From positions 1 through 38,091 of the forward strand of contig JABMNR010000048.1 of NCBI GenBank assembly GCA_013203465.1: a stretch of DNA of 38,091 nucleotides, in the 5' to 3' direction. Shown here in pieces: positions 8,228 through 16,059 of this stretch; positions within the stretch are counted from its first letter, which is position 1; each line of letters begins with the position of its first letter. This stretch comes from Alphaproteobacteria bacterium (GTDB taxonomy: Bacteria > Pseudomonadota > Alphaproteobacteria > Thalassobaculales > Thalassobaculaceae). The notes under the pieces are model-generated. The model was not told the DNA's origin. It saw only the letters and a program-made list of their open reading frames with translations, and made no database searches. Made by a program: the position numbers and the translations under genes.

Positions 8228-9627
8228 GCAATCGCCCTTTCGGCGTTTGAGGACAATTCACGATCGATCCGGGGCATCTCCCCGGTGACCACGGTTCCGG
8301 CTAGGCTGTTGGCGCGCCCGTCGTCGATCCGCACCAGCAACTGCCGGCCAAGGAGCCGTTCCGGCGCCTGGACATGCACCGCCTGCATCCAGGGCCCACG
8401 ACCGACTAACTGCCCCTCGCGACGGCCGCGACGTTCAAACAACACCGCCTGTACGCCGCCGACACTCGCTTGATTAAAAGCCAATTGCTGGGCGTTCAGA
8501 AGCTGTTGTAGCGCTTCGAGGCGGTCGGCTTTGACATCTTCCGGAATCTGATCGTTGAGCACCGCCGCCGGTGTCCCGGGTCGGGCGCTGTATTTGAACG
8601 AATACGCCTGGGCGTAACCAATTTCGCGGACCAAGCGCAGGGTCTCGACGAAATCGGCATCGGTTTCACCAGGAAACCCGACGATGAAATCCGAACTGAA
8701 AGCCAAATCGGACCGCGCCGCGCGCAATCGGTCGACCACCCGCCGGTAGTCGTCGGCGGTGTGCTTGCGATTCATCGCCGCAAGCACTCGATCGGCACCG
8801 GATTGCACCGGCAGATGCAGGTACGGCATAACGGTATCCACGTCTCGATGGGCCGCGATTAACGCATCGTCGACGTCGCGCGGATGCGAGGTGGTGTACC
8901 GCAATCGCTTCAAGCCCTCGATCTCGGCCAAACGGCGGAGCAGCGCGCCAAGGCCCCAAACCCGTCCATCCGGACCCGCGCCATGGTACGCATTGACGTT
9001 CTGGCCCAGTAGCGTGATCTCCATCGCCCCGCCGGCGACAAGACGGTTGGCCTCGGCCTCGATGGCATCGACCGGGCGGGAAAACTCGGCGCCACGGGTG
9101 TAGGGCACCACGCAGAACGTGCAGAACTTGTCGCAGCCCTCCTGCACCGACAGGAAGGCCGCTGGCCCATGGGCGCCGTTCTCCTCGGGCAGATGATCGA
9201 ACTTGCTCTCGACCGGGAAGTCGGTGTCGACCACTCCGGATCCGCCAGAAGTTCCGCGCTCGGTTGCCCGGGCGACCAATTCGGGCAGCCGGTGATAGGT
9301 CTGCGGGCCGAAGACCAAGTCAACGGTCGGCGCCCGACGCACAATCTCCTCGCCCTCGGCCTGGGCGACGCAACCGGCGACACCGATCAGCACCTGTCGG
9401 CCGTCACGGGCCGCCGCTTCCTTCAAGAGGCGCAGGCGCCCCAACTCGGAGTAGACCTTCTCGGTCGCCTTCTCGCGGATGTGGCAGGTGTTCAGAATAA
9501 TCAGATCGGCGCCCTCGGGAACCTCCGAGGGCGTATACCCATGCGGCGCCAGAACATCCGCCATGCGGGCGGAGTCGTAGACGTTCATCTGGCAGCCATA
9601 GGTCTTTACGTGAAGGGTTTTTGCCAA
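8224..9627 (-). CDS. miaB: tRNA-2-methylthio-N6-dimethylallyladenosine synthase
   Basis: MiaB is a radical-SAM methylthiotransferase acting on isopentenyl-adenosine at position 37 of tRNAs. It has 467 residues and three domains. The N-terminal UPF0004 domain carries Cys12 (YGCQMN), Cys48 (NTCHIREKA) and Cys86 ([10 protein letters not shown]), which bind the auxiliary 4Fe-4S cluster. The radical-SAM core has Cys165, Cys169 and Cys172 in [19 protein letters not shown]-terminal TRAM domain spans about 385-450. The start is a TTG at 9625-9627, which fits the family N-terminus [15 protein letters not shown]. It heads the miaB-phoH-ybeY-corC-lnt cluster; about 209 bases separate it from the acyltransferase gene upstream. 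Confidence 0.96.
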   Translation of the reverse strand: MAKTLHVKTYGCQMNVYDSARMADVLAPHGYTPSEVPEGADLIILNTCHIREKATEKVYSELGRLRLLKEAAARDGRQVLIGVAGCVAQAEGEEIVRRAPTVDLVFGPQTYHRLPELVARATERGTSGGSGVVDTDFPVESKFDHLPEENGAHGPAAFLSVQEGCDKFCTFCVVPYTRGAEFSRPVDAIEAEANRLVAGGAMEITLLGQNVNAYHGAGPDGRVWGLGALLRRLAEIEGLKRLRYTTSHPRDVDDALIAAHRDVDTVMPYLHLPVQSGADRVLAAMNRKHTADDYRRVVDRLRAARSDLAFSSDFIVGFPGETDADFVETLRLVREIGYAQAYSFKYSARPGTPAAVLNDQIPEDVKADRLEALQQLLNAQQLAFNQASVGGVQAVLFERRGRREGQLVGRGPWMQAVHVQAPERLLGRQLLVRIDDGRANSLAGTVVTGEMPRIDRELSSNAERAIA

Positions 9628-9756
9628 GGTCGTCGCCTACCACTCTCCGGCGTTGGACCCGACATGGACCGGGAATACGATCGCATTCAACTCGAAGTCG
9701 ACTCCTCGATTCTTTGTTGTCTCGCAGGTCCAGCTTGGATGCGCGACAGTCCGCTC

Positions 9757-9775
9757 CACGAGCGTCTCTCTCGTG
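9757..9775 (-). other. Small hairpin between acyltransferase and miaB genes
   Basis: CACGAG and CTCGTG (6 bp) flank a 7-nt loop within the 209-base gap between the acyltransferase stop and the miaB start. No U run follows on either strand, so it is not a standard terminator. I see no open frame or other clear element in this gap. Confidence 0.3.
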
Positions 9776-9836
9776 ACCCTACGAATCGACGGCGCCAAGT
9801 CAAGCGACAGTGCGATGGGCAACGCAACTTTCCACA

Positions 9837-10742
9837 TCATCGGCCCGCGTTGGCCCGCGCCAAACCCTGGGCAATGCTCTCGTGGCAACGTCGAGCAAGC
9901 TCCTTACGACTACCCGCATTCTCTACGGTAATCGGTGGGTGGCACTCCACGACCACGGTCAATTGGCCGAGCGATGCCACCGTCCACAGATGCGGAGCCA
10001 GATCCATGTCGCCATACCAGGCGAAGAACGGCCGCAAGCCGCGCCCTAGTGGAATGCCGTTTAGCCGGGTATAGGCGATCGAGACCGGTTGCACCTTTAC
10101 CGGCTCGCCACCCAGCGGAACCTCGGCTGCCGCCAGCAGGCCGCTGCGAAACGGCAAGACGCGTGTGCCATCCCCGCTCGTCCCCTCGGGAAACAGGATC
10201 AGGTTGTCGCCCGCCGCCATGCGATCAACCAGCTCGTTGCCGTGCCGTGCCACATCGGCGCGCTTGCGGCGGATGAACACCGAGCGCTGCAGCTTGGCCA
10301 AGACACCAAACAACGGCCAGCTCGAGACCTCCGATTTGGCGACGAAGCACCCTGGAATCACCGCACCCAACACGGTGATATCAAGGTAGGAAATGTGATT
10401 GCAGACAAACAGCACCGGCCGTTCGCGCAGCCGTTGTCCTCGGATCACCACGTTGAATCCCATGATCCGGACGCACAGCCGGTGATAAAATTGCGGTAAC
10501 CGCTCCGCCAGCCGCCAACCCAGCGCGACCGCGGTCGCCTGGACCGGGAGCAGCCCCGCGGTCAACCCGAAATAGAGCAAAAGCCGGGTGACCGCACGCC
10601 ACCGCGATCGGATCAGGCCGCGTCCGAGACCCAGCAGCAGCCGCTCTTCGCGCGCGTCGAGCTGCACGGAGCCTAGGCGTGCGCCCAGTGAGTGGCTCGC
10701 GCTCACCGAGCCATGGCCTGGTTCAGCCGACGCGGCGCTCAC
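9837..10742 (-). CDS. 1-acyl-glycerol-phosphate-type acyltransferase (PlsC/OlsA family)
   Basis: This predicted membrane-associated acyltransferase has 301 residues. The family HX4D motif is CNHISYLD, and the glycerophosphate-binding FPEGTSGDGTRVLPFRSG is present; a hydrophobic stretch (LLLYFGLTAGLLPVQATAVALG) lies N-terminal to them. The enzyme could acylate lysophosphatidic acid (PlsC). Paired with the GNAT acyltransferase just upstream, it more likely acylates lyso-ornithine lipid (OlsA). Its GTG start overlaps the upstream stop by 4 bases (GTGA at 10739-10742), strong evidence for joint expression. PlsC/OlsA family is certain; the substrate is inferred. Confidence 0.88.
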   Translation of the reverse strand: MSAASAEPGHGSVSASHSLGARLGSVQLDAREERLLLGLGRGLIRSRWRAVTRLLLYFGLTAGLLPVQATAVALGWRLAERLPQFYHRLCVRIMGFNVVIRGQRLRERPVLFVCNHISYLDITVLGAVIPGCFVAKSEVSSWPLFGVLAKLQRSVFIRRKRADVARHGNELVDRMAAGDNLILFPEGTSGDGTRVLPFRSGLLAAAEVPLGGEPVKVQPVSIAYTRLNGIPLGRGLRPFFAWYGDMDLAPHLWTVASLGQLTVVVECHPPITVENAGSRKELARRCHESIAQGLARANAGR

Positions 10743-11581
10743 ACCCCCCGCGCCTCTCGTTGGTAGTGCTTGTAATATTTATCGGTCACAGCATCGGTCT
10801 GGACGATCACGCAAACATCGGTCGTGTTGAACTGGGGATCGATCACAGCACCATCGCCGACAAACCCGCCGAGCCGCAAATATCCTTTGATCAGGGGCGG
10901 CAACGTCGCGAGCGCCCGTTTTGCGTCGATCGATTCGCGCGGCGCTCGGTTCATCTCAATGTGCAGTCCCGGCAACGCCCGCACCAGTAAGCGGTCCGGC
11001 GCCAAGTGGTAATGGTAAAGGTAGCTCAGATGTTTGCTCAACGCGTCAACATCGTTGCCGGGCAACGAGGCGCAACCGAACATCAATGTGATGTCGTAAC
11101 GAAATACGAAGGCGGCGATGCCTTTCCACAGCAACTGCATGGTCGGTCGGTTGCGATAGGCGGCGTCAACGCAGGACCGGCCGAGTTCCAGCAATTCCCC
11201 CGGAAAGGCGAGGATTTTGGCGATTTCATACTCACCGGCCGTATAGAAGCCGCCATGAGCCACGGCACGGCTATGCCGAATCAGCCGGTAGGTGCCGACC
11301 ACCGAATCGGCTCCCGGCCCACGCACGTGATCGATCACTAACAGATGATCGGCGATCGCATCGTAGTCGTCGAAATCCCGGCGTCGCGCCGCCATCGCGC
11401 CAACCGGCTTGGCCGCCCGTTCATCGTAAAACACCCGATAGCGCAGGGCCTGAGCGGCGTCGACGTCTGCCGCGTCAGCCGCTAAACGCACCTCCATGGT
11501 CCCAGACACAGCGAGGCCAAGATCGCCGTTTGCCCCGGGGACCATCGTCGTAATCGCCGTTTTAGAGTCGGTCTCGCTCAT
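10739..11581 (-). CDS. olsB: GNAT-type N-acyltransferase, OlsB-like (ornithine lipid synthesis)
   Basis: OlsB transfers a 3-hydroxyacyl chain from acyl carrier protein to the amino group of ornithine, the first step in ornithine-lipid synthesis. The 280-residue protein has the OlsB/hemolysin-like GNAT pattern: AQALRYRVFYDE near the N-terminus, DHLLVIDH, VVGTYRLIR, then ELGRSCVDAAYRNRPTMQLL and LMFGCASLPG. The C-terminal part includes LPPLIKGYLRLGGFVGDGA. These membrane lipids replace phospholipids in many Alphaproteobacteria, often under phosphate limitation. It is coupled to an acyltransferase of the OlsA type. No Pho box is visible upstream, so phosphate control is not supported here. Confidence 0.82.
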   Translation of the reverse strand: MSETDSKTAITTMVPGANGDLGLAVSGTMEVRLAADAADVDAAQALRYRVFYDERAAKPVGAMAARRRDFDDYDAIADHLLVIDHVRGPGADSVVGTYRLIRHSRAVAHGGFYTAGEYEIAKILAFPGELLELGRSCVDAAYRNRPTMQLLWKGIAAFVFRYDITLMFGCASLPGNDVDALSKHLSYLYHYHLAPDRLLVRALPGLHIEMNRAPRESIDAKRALATLPPLIKGYLRLGGFVGDGAVIDPQFNTTDVCVIVQTDAVTDKYYKHYQREARGV

Positions 11582-11617
11582 TCGCCGCCGGTAGGGAGTT
11601 CCGCCACGCGCGGTTTC

Positions 11618-11646
11618 CGCGTCGACGGAATCGCTCCGCCGACGCG
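11618..11646. other. Strong imperfect hairpin between mucR-like and olsB-like genes
   Basis: CGCGTCG-a-CGGA, a 5-nt loop, then TCCG-c-CGACGCG gives an 11-bp stem with one mismatch. It lies in the 157-base gap after the mucR-like gene and about 40 bases before olsB. There is no U run on the minus strand, so it is not a canonical intrinsic terminator. It could mark transcript processing, factor-dependent termination or a protein site. Confidence 0.4.
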
Positions 11647-11738
11647 CCGGTCGTGGAAGTCGTGAATCTACATGGCGTTAACCATCGCGACAAGCGGCGT
11701 GAGACCGATCCCGGACTCCTTCGACAGGGAACAAGCTA

Positions 11739-12155
11739 TCAGCGCTTGATGCGTTTTTGCGTGCCGAGGCCAATCGCTTTCGCGAGCTGGGAACGTCGCT
11801 GCGCGTAGTTCGGCGCAACCATCGGATAGTTCGCCGGCAAGCCCCAACGCTTGCGGTATTCATCTGGCGTCATCCCATAGGCGGCCATCAGATGCCGCTT
11901 CAGCATCTTGAGTTTCCGGCCGTCCTCCAAACACACGATGTAATCCGGTGTTATCGACTTCTTGATGGACACGGCGGGTTCCGGTGCCAATTCCTTGGCT
12001 TTTCCTCCTCCGTTCACGACGTTGGACAACGCCTTGTGAACGACGCGGATCACGTCCGGAACCGCCTCGACCGGCATACCCGTCTTGGACAGATGCGCGG
12101 CAACAACATTGGTTGTCGCGTGAAGCAAGATATCGTGATCATGCATGTCGGTCAT
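11739..12155 (-). CDS. MucR/Ros-family transcriptional regulator
   Basis: MucR proteins are small nucleoid-associated-like regulators that silence AT-rich promoters of exopolysaccharide, motility and virulence genes. The 138-residue protein has the family helix (VPDVIRVVHKALSNV) and core CLEDGRKLKMLKRHL followed by GMTPDEYRKRWGLPANYPMV and APNYAQRRSQLAKAIGLG. The second histidine of the usual H-L-x-x-H is alanine here (HLMAAY), and the second cysteine of Ros is absent. The fold is therefore probably held without zinc, as reported for some rhizobial homologues. The ATG at 12155, preceded by GGATGGAACT, is preferred over an upstream in-frame TTG. It lies between the RTX gene and the olsB-like gene, all on the minus strand. 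Confidence 0.9.
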   Translation of the reverse strand: MTDMHDHDILLHATTNVVAAHLSKTGMPVEAVPDVIRVVHKALSNVVNGGGKAKELAPEPAVSIKKSITPDYIVCLEDGRKLKMLKRHLMAAYGMTPDEYRKRWGLPANYPMVAPNYAQRRSQLAKAIGLGTQKRIKR

Positions 12156-12279
12156 AGTTCCATCCAATGGTTCAATACAATCGAGCTAATCCAGGCGAAG
12201 AACACCATTCGTCCATGGCCGGCAACGATGCTCACAAAAACACGCGCAATGCTATCGAGGTTAAACAACTCACCACGAG

Positions 12280-13557
12280 CTAGACGAAGAGGAAGCCGTC
12301 GGCCGAAAGGCTGGAAGACGGTACCCCCACGAGAGTAATGCTGTTGCCGCCGCCTAGGTCGATTACGGCGTCGCCACTCGCGGCATCACCGATCCTAGCG
12401 GACAAATCCGCGAAATCCGCAATGCCGCTCCCGTTAAGACCGGAGACCAACTGGATCATATCGCCGGCCTCCCAATCAGCGATCGTATCGGCCCCGGAAC
12501 CACTGTCGAACACAAAAACATCGGCTCCCGCCCCGCCGGCCAAAACATCGTCGCCGGCGCCACCCGAAAGAGTGTCGTTGGCGAGATTGCCGAACAACAC
12601 GTCGTTTCCGGCGCCGCCATCGATAACATCGGCGCCCTGGCCGCCGAACAGGGTATCGGCCGACGCCTCGCCCGACAGTTGGTCATCCTCAAGGTTTCCA
12701 TACAACACATCCGCGCCGTCGCCGCCATAGAGGTTGTCGTCCTGTTTGCCGCCGTAGAGAGAATCGTCGCCCTGATCACCATAAGCCGTGTCGGAATCGG
12801 TGTTGCCATATATCACATCGGACCCTTCACCGCCGGACAGGATGTCGTCGCCGCCGCCTCCAACGAGGGTGTCGTCACCCAACGCACCATCGACGGAGTC
12901 GTCATCATCGGCACCGACGATCGTATCGTCATCGTCGGTGCCGTGAATCTGCTTGCCGTTCAGCAGGAAATCGCTGGCGCTTAAGTCGGCCGGCTTAACG
13001 CCCAGAATGGTCAAGCTATTGCCGGAGCCGAAATCGATCAGCGTGCCGCCGTCGGCGGTCTCGGAGAAAGAGGTGGATAACGTGGCGAACTTGTCCGAAC
13101 CGCCGGCGCGAATCCCTTGATGCACCCGGATCACGTCTTCACCGACGGTGAAATCGGCGATCACATCGGCGCCGAACTTACCCTTGACGATGAACATGTC
13201 CGCCCCGGCGCCGCCGCTCAGCGTGTCGGCGTCCTTGTCGCCGAACAGGGTGTCATCGCCGTCTCCCCCGAACAAGGTGTCCGACCCCTTGCCGCCGTCG
13301 AGGTCGTCATCGCCGACGCCGCCATCCAGAAAGTCGTCGCCCTTGTCGCCTTCCAGTTCGTCGGCACCCGCACCGCCGGACAGGGTGTCGTCACCATTTT
13401 CGCCTTCAAGCTCTTCATCGGCAGCGGTGCCAACCAGGGCATCATTGCCCTTGGTGCCGCTGATCGTCTCCGGCTCGTCATCCTCGTCCGAATCATCGGA
13501 ATCCAGGATGTCGTCATCGTCGATGTCATCGTCGTCGATCAGATCGTTGCTGGACAT
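12280..13557 (-). CDS. RTX calcium-binding protein with two repeat modules
   Basis: This predicted secreted calcium-binding protein has 425 residues and no Sec signal peptide. Residues 5-30 are extremely acidic (18 of about 27 are Asp or Glu). Two modules follow. Each has a run of glycine-aspartate nonapeptides (about 33-117 and 204-345; e.g. GGAGADELEGDKGDDFLDGG) closed by a non-repetitive cap (about 118-200 and 346-425). The caps share the pattern ADxFxV...ADxIADxxxGDxI...IDxGxGNSxTxxGV. Such repeats fold into calcium-filled beta-rolls and are typical of type I secretion substrates; the C-terminal cap (ending DGFLFV) would hold the export signal. The ATG at 13557 has a very good GGAGG. No enzyme domain is seen, and no secretion genes are in the window. 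Function unknown. Confidence 0.88.
   Translation of the reverse strand: MSSNDLIDDDDIDDDDILDSDDSDEDDEPETISGTKGNDALVGTAADEELEGENGDDTLSGGAGADELEGDKGDDFLDGGVGDDDLDGGKGSDTLFGGDGDDTLFGDKDADTLSGGAGADMFIVKGKFGADVIADFTVGEDVIRVHQGIRAGGSDKFATLSTSFSETADGGTLIDFGSGNSLTILGVKPADLSASDFLLNGKQIHGTDDDDTIVGADDDDSVDGALGDDTLVGGGGDDILSGGEGSDVIYGNTDSDTAYGDQGDDSLYGGKQDDNLYGGDGADVLYGNLEDDQLSGEASADTLFGGQGADVIDGGAGNDVLFGNLANDTLSGGAGDDVLAGGAGADVFVFDSGSGADTIADWEAGDMIQLVSGLNGSGIADFADLSARIGDAASGDAVIDLGGGNSITLVGVPSSSLSADGFLFV
12523..12948 (-). repeat. Second RTX nonapeptide array
   Basis: This region codes residues 204-345 of the RTX protein: about 15 nonapeptide-like units of the GGxGxDxLx type (SGGEGSDVIYGN, GGDGADVLYGNLEDD). 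It is longer than the first array and contains several variant units with Asn or Gln. Confidence 0.8.
13207..13461 (-). repeat. First RTX nonapeptide array
   Basis: This region codes residues 33-117 of the RTX protein: about nine units such as SGGAGADELEGDKGDDFLDG and GGDGDDTLFGDKDADTL. The units diverge at DNA level but keep the Gly/Asp calcium-binding pattern. Confidence 0.8.
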
Positions 13558-13584
13558 TTTGGCCTCCATTAAGAATTTAACTGT

Positions 13585-13612
13585 ATTATATGTTTTACGG
13601 TTCAAATGACAA
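13585..13612 (-). promoter_or_regulatory. Strong promoter of the RTX gene
   Basis: On the minus strand TTGTCA (13607-13612) and a perfect TATAAT (13585-13590) are separated by 16 bases. Transcription would start about 20 bases before the ATG at 13557, which has a good TGGAGG. The surrounding 13560-13675 is markedly AT-rich against the GC-rich background, the kind of region MucR proteins bind; that link is inference. Confidence 0.7.
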
Positions 13613-13805
13613 GTAAAAATATAGTTTTCATTAAGTTATCGAAGCCATTGAAAATTTTACATTAAACTGATGCGCGGTTATGCAATTCGCGTCGCATGGG
13701 CCTGAGAAGGACGATTGGCCTCATATGTCGAGGCGTTCGCTGATGCGGTCTGGGCACATCCAGGTCCGGCAGCAAAATCCCGGTTAACTAATTGGTTTCT
13801 CGGTT

Positions 13806-14270
13806 TTAGTTGAGACCGCGCGCCATCACCACCGCGTCGACCGGCGCAACGCGGCCACGGCGGTAATAGCCGGGTCGTTCGCCGGCCACGATATACCCGC
13901 GCGCGGCGTACATCCGGCACGCCGGGTTATTATCGGCGGCGACGTCGAGCACGACGCGTTCAGCGCCCAAGGAGGCCGCGACGCCCTCGAACATCGCGAG
14001 GAGCCGGCCACCGAGACCGGCGCGGCGAGCCTCCGGCGCCACCGCGATCGAGGTGAGTTCCGCCACCTCGCCGATGGCGTGCCCAAGCGCGTAGCCACAC
14101 AGTGTGCCCGAGCCGGCGACCGCGACCAGCAAGACCGCGCCGGGCAGCGCGGCGAGCCGTGCGATAGAGGCCGCGTCCCATGGATCGGAGAAGCTATCGG
14201 TTTGCAACGCGGCGATCGCGGCCAAATCTGACGGCGCGGCGCCGCGTATCGTCACCCGTGGCGCCGTCAT
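13806..14270 (-). CDS. rimI: GNAT N-acetyltransferase RimI (ribosomal protein bS18 alanine N-acetyltransferase)
   Basis: RimI acetylates the N-terminal alanine of ribosomal protein S18, using acetyl-CoA. The 154-residue protein has a full GNAT fold: IRGAAPSDLAAIAALQTDSF, then DPWDAASIARLAAL. The acetyl-CoA motif follows as ELTSIAVAPEARRAGLGGRL, and LDVAADNNPACRMYAARGY and the YYRRGRVAPVDAVVM ending fit the RimI family. The ATG at 14270 is chosen because it overlaps the tsaB stop by 4 bases (ATGA). A longer in-frame extension would lie inside tsaB. Coupling with tsaB is common in bacteria. Some GNATs of this group have other substrates, so RimI rests on similarity and context. Confidence 0.9.
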   Translation of the reverse strand: MTAPRVTIRGAAPSDLAAIAALQTDSFSDPWDAASIARLAALPGAVLLVAVAGSGTLCGYALGHAIGEVAELTSIAVAPEARRAGLGGRLLAMFEGVAASLGAERVVLDVAADNNPACRMYAARGYIVAGERPGYYRRGRVAPVDAVVMARGLN

Positions 14271-14938
14271 CGCGGCGGCAACACGTCCGGCGGGCGCATG
14301 TAAAAAGGCCGTAGGGCGCCACCACCCAACCGCAGAAACCGTTCGGTCGCCAAGGCCGCGACCACGCAAGCGTCCGGCCGATCGGCTTCCGGTACCGATT
14401 GAACATCAAACCCGTCGGCTACGAGAACCTCCGCCAAACTCGATCCGGCGTCACCCGCCAGACGCAGAGCGCCGTTGACCGCACGTTCACGGGCGCTGAC
14501 ACGTAACCCGTCGATTGTCACAACCGCTGGCGGGTCGATCGGCTGGGCCGGGCTCTCGAACCATTGAGCGTACAAATCCCGCCGCTTGCTGTCGAGCGCG
14601 ACTAAAAGCGGCGCATCCCCGGCACCGGCACCAACGGCGATTGCTTCCAGGGTCGTAATCGGCACGGTCGCCGCGCCGGTCGCCAGAGCGAGGCCGCGTG
14701 CCGCCGCCAACCCGATTCGCACACCGGTAAAGCTGCCGGGCCCAACCGTGGCGGCGATCGCGGTGAGCTCCGGCCAAGCGATTCCGGCCGCCGCCACGAC
14801 CTGTTGGATCATCGGCATCAGCACCTCGGCATGTCCGCGACTCATCGCTTCCGCCGCGGCTGCCAAGGGCACGCCATCACGGGCCACCGCCACGGAGCAG
14901 CCACCAGTGGCGGCGTCAATCGCGAGCACGATTGTCAC
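14267..14938 (-). CDS. tsaB: tRNA threonylcarbamoyladenosine biosynthesis protein TsaB
   Basis: TsaB is the non-catalytic partner of TsaD in the complex that installs t6A at position 37 of ANN-decoding tRNAs. The protein has 223 residues from the GTG at 14938. It opens VTIVLAIDAATGGCSVAVAR, has SRGHAEVLMPMIQQVVAAAG and the signature ATVGPGSFTGVRIGLAAARG, then LVALDSKRRDLYAQWF. An in-frame extension to 15148 is rejected as unlike the family and because it would run into the divergent deacetylase-like gene. The GTG has no strong Shine-Dalgarno. It is translationally coupled to rimI. Confidence 0.93.
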   Translation of the reverse strand: MTIVLAIDAATGGCSVAVARDGVPLAAAAEAMSRGHAEVLMPMIQQVVAAAGIAWPELTAIAATVGPGSFTGVRIGLAAARGLALATGAATVPITTLEAIAVGAGAGDAPLLVALDSKRRDLYAQWFESPAQPIDPPAVVTIDGLRVSARERAVNGALRLAGDAGSSLAEVLVADGFDVQSVPEADRPDACVVAALATERFLRLGGGALRPFYMRPPDVLPPR

Positions 14939-15011
14939 CGGCGGCGGCCTTCGACGCCGGGATATGCGCCGGCACTTCGTTTCGTCAGACGCATCGGGTA
15001 CTCTTGGGTGT

Positions 15012-16028
15012 ATGAGATTCTTGTCATGTCTTCTGGCTCTCCCGTTCGTTCTGATGGCCGCGCTGCCCGCCATGCCGTCCATCGCCGCCGAGGGAGCGGT
15101 GATCTTCATGTACCACCGATTCGGTGAATCGGAATGGCCGACCAGCAACGTCCGTATCGATCAGTTCGAGGAGCATCTGACCGAGCTGAAAAGCGGCGGT
15201 TACACGGTTCTGGCCGTGCCGGAGATTCTGGAAAACATGCGCCGCGGTGTTGCGCTTCCAGACCGCACGGTCGGCATCACCATCGACGACGCCTATAAAT
15301 CAGTCTTCACCGAAGCGTGGCCGCGCCTCAAGAAAGCCGGGTATCCGGCGACCTTGTTCGTTGCCACCGACGCGATCGACCGCGGGTCGCCCGCCTATAT
15401 GTCCTGGGATGAGATTCGCGAGGTGAAGAACGGTGGTTGGAGCATCGGTAGCCAGACCGCATCACACCCGCACCTGCCAGAGATCGCCCTGGAGCGTACA
15501 AAGCTGGAACTTGACCGTTCGGCCCAGCGCCTTGCCGACGAGGTCGGCGACCGACCGACATTGTTGGCTTATCCCTATGGGGAATATGGCCTCGACATAC
15601 AGCGGATCGTCGCTGAGCGCGGGTACGTCGCCGCCTTCGGCCAACAATCCGGCGTCATCCATGCCGGCAACGACCGATTCGGGCTGCCGCGGTTCGCTCT
15701 GAACGAGGCCTATGGCGGCATTGACCGCTTTCGTCTGACCGCCAATGCCTTGCCGCTTCCGGTCCGAGACCGGGTGCCGACCGATCTAATTCTACGAGCC
15801 AACCCTCCTTTGTTCGGCTTCACCGTCGGAGATGAAGTCGGTAATGCCGAGCGGATCGACTGCTACGCGTCAGGTCAGGGAAAGACCAAGACCGAGGCGT
15901 TGGGTCAACGGATTGAGGTACGGCTGATCGAACCGTTTCCGCCGGGCCGGGCGCGCATTAACTGCACGATGGCGGGACCTGAAGGGCGCTGGCACTGGTA
16001 CGGCGTTCAGTTCTACATCCCACAGTGA
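15012..16028 (+). CDS. Secreted polysaccharide-deacetylase-like protein with altered active-site motifs
   Basis: The 338-residue protein starts with a signal peptide (MRFLSCLLALPFVLMAALPA, ending near SIAAE). A NodB-like domain follows: AVIFMYHRFGE, then ITIDDAYKSVF with Asp92 and Asp93, WSIGSQTASHPHLPEI, and LLAYPYGEYG. In active family members motif 1 is usually TFDDG and motif 2 is SHTxxHP, with both histidines binding metal. Here motif 1 is TIDDA, and the first histidine is glutamine (Gln148), leaving His152. The C-terminal 100 residues (GFTVGDEVGNAERIDCYASG to the end) form an extra domain. It may bind glycans or use a modified metal site. It is divergent from tsaB, with the ATG at 15012. 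Enzyme activity is uncertain. Confidence 0.85.
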   Translation: MRFLSCLLALPFVLMAALPAMPSIAAEGAVIFMYHRFGESEWPTSNVRIDQFEEHLTELKSGGYTVLAVPEILENMRRGVALPDRTVGITIDDAYKSVFTEAWPRLKKAGYPATLFVATDAIDRGSPAYMSWDEIREVKNGGWSIGSQTASHPHLPEIALERTKLELDRSAQRLADEVGDRPTLLAYPYGEYGLDIQRIVAERGYVAAFGQQSGVIHAGNDRFGLPRFALNEAYGGIDRFRLTANALPLPVRDRVPTDLILRANPPLFGFTVGDEVGNAERIDCYASGQGKTKTEALGQRIEVRLIEPFPPGRARINCTMAGPEGRWHWYGVQFYIPQ

Positions 16029-16059
16029 CAGGCATCGCGTCACCGGTTGTGATCGGCCG

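Noticed and set aside
12523-13461. Regularly repeated DNA that could suggest a CRISPR or satellite array
   Set aside because: The repeats are coding RTX nonapeptides that diverge at DNA level, with no constant repeat and unique spacer pattern.
14939-15148. N-terminal extension of TsaB
   Set aside because: The sequence is unlike the family, which begins at the VTIVLAIDAATGG segment, and it overlaps the divergent deacetylase-like gene.
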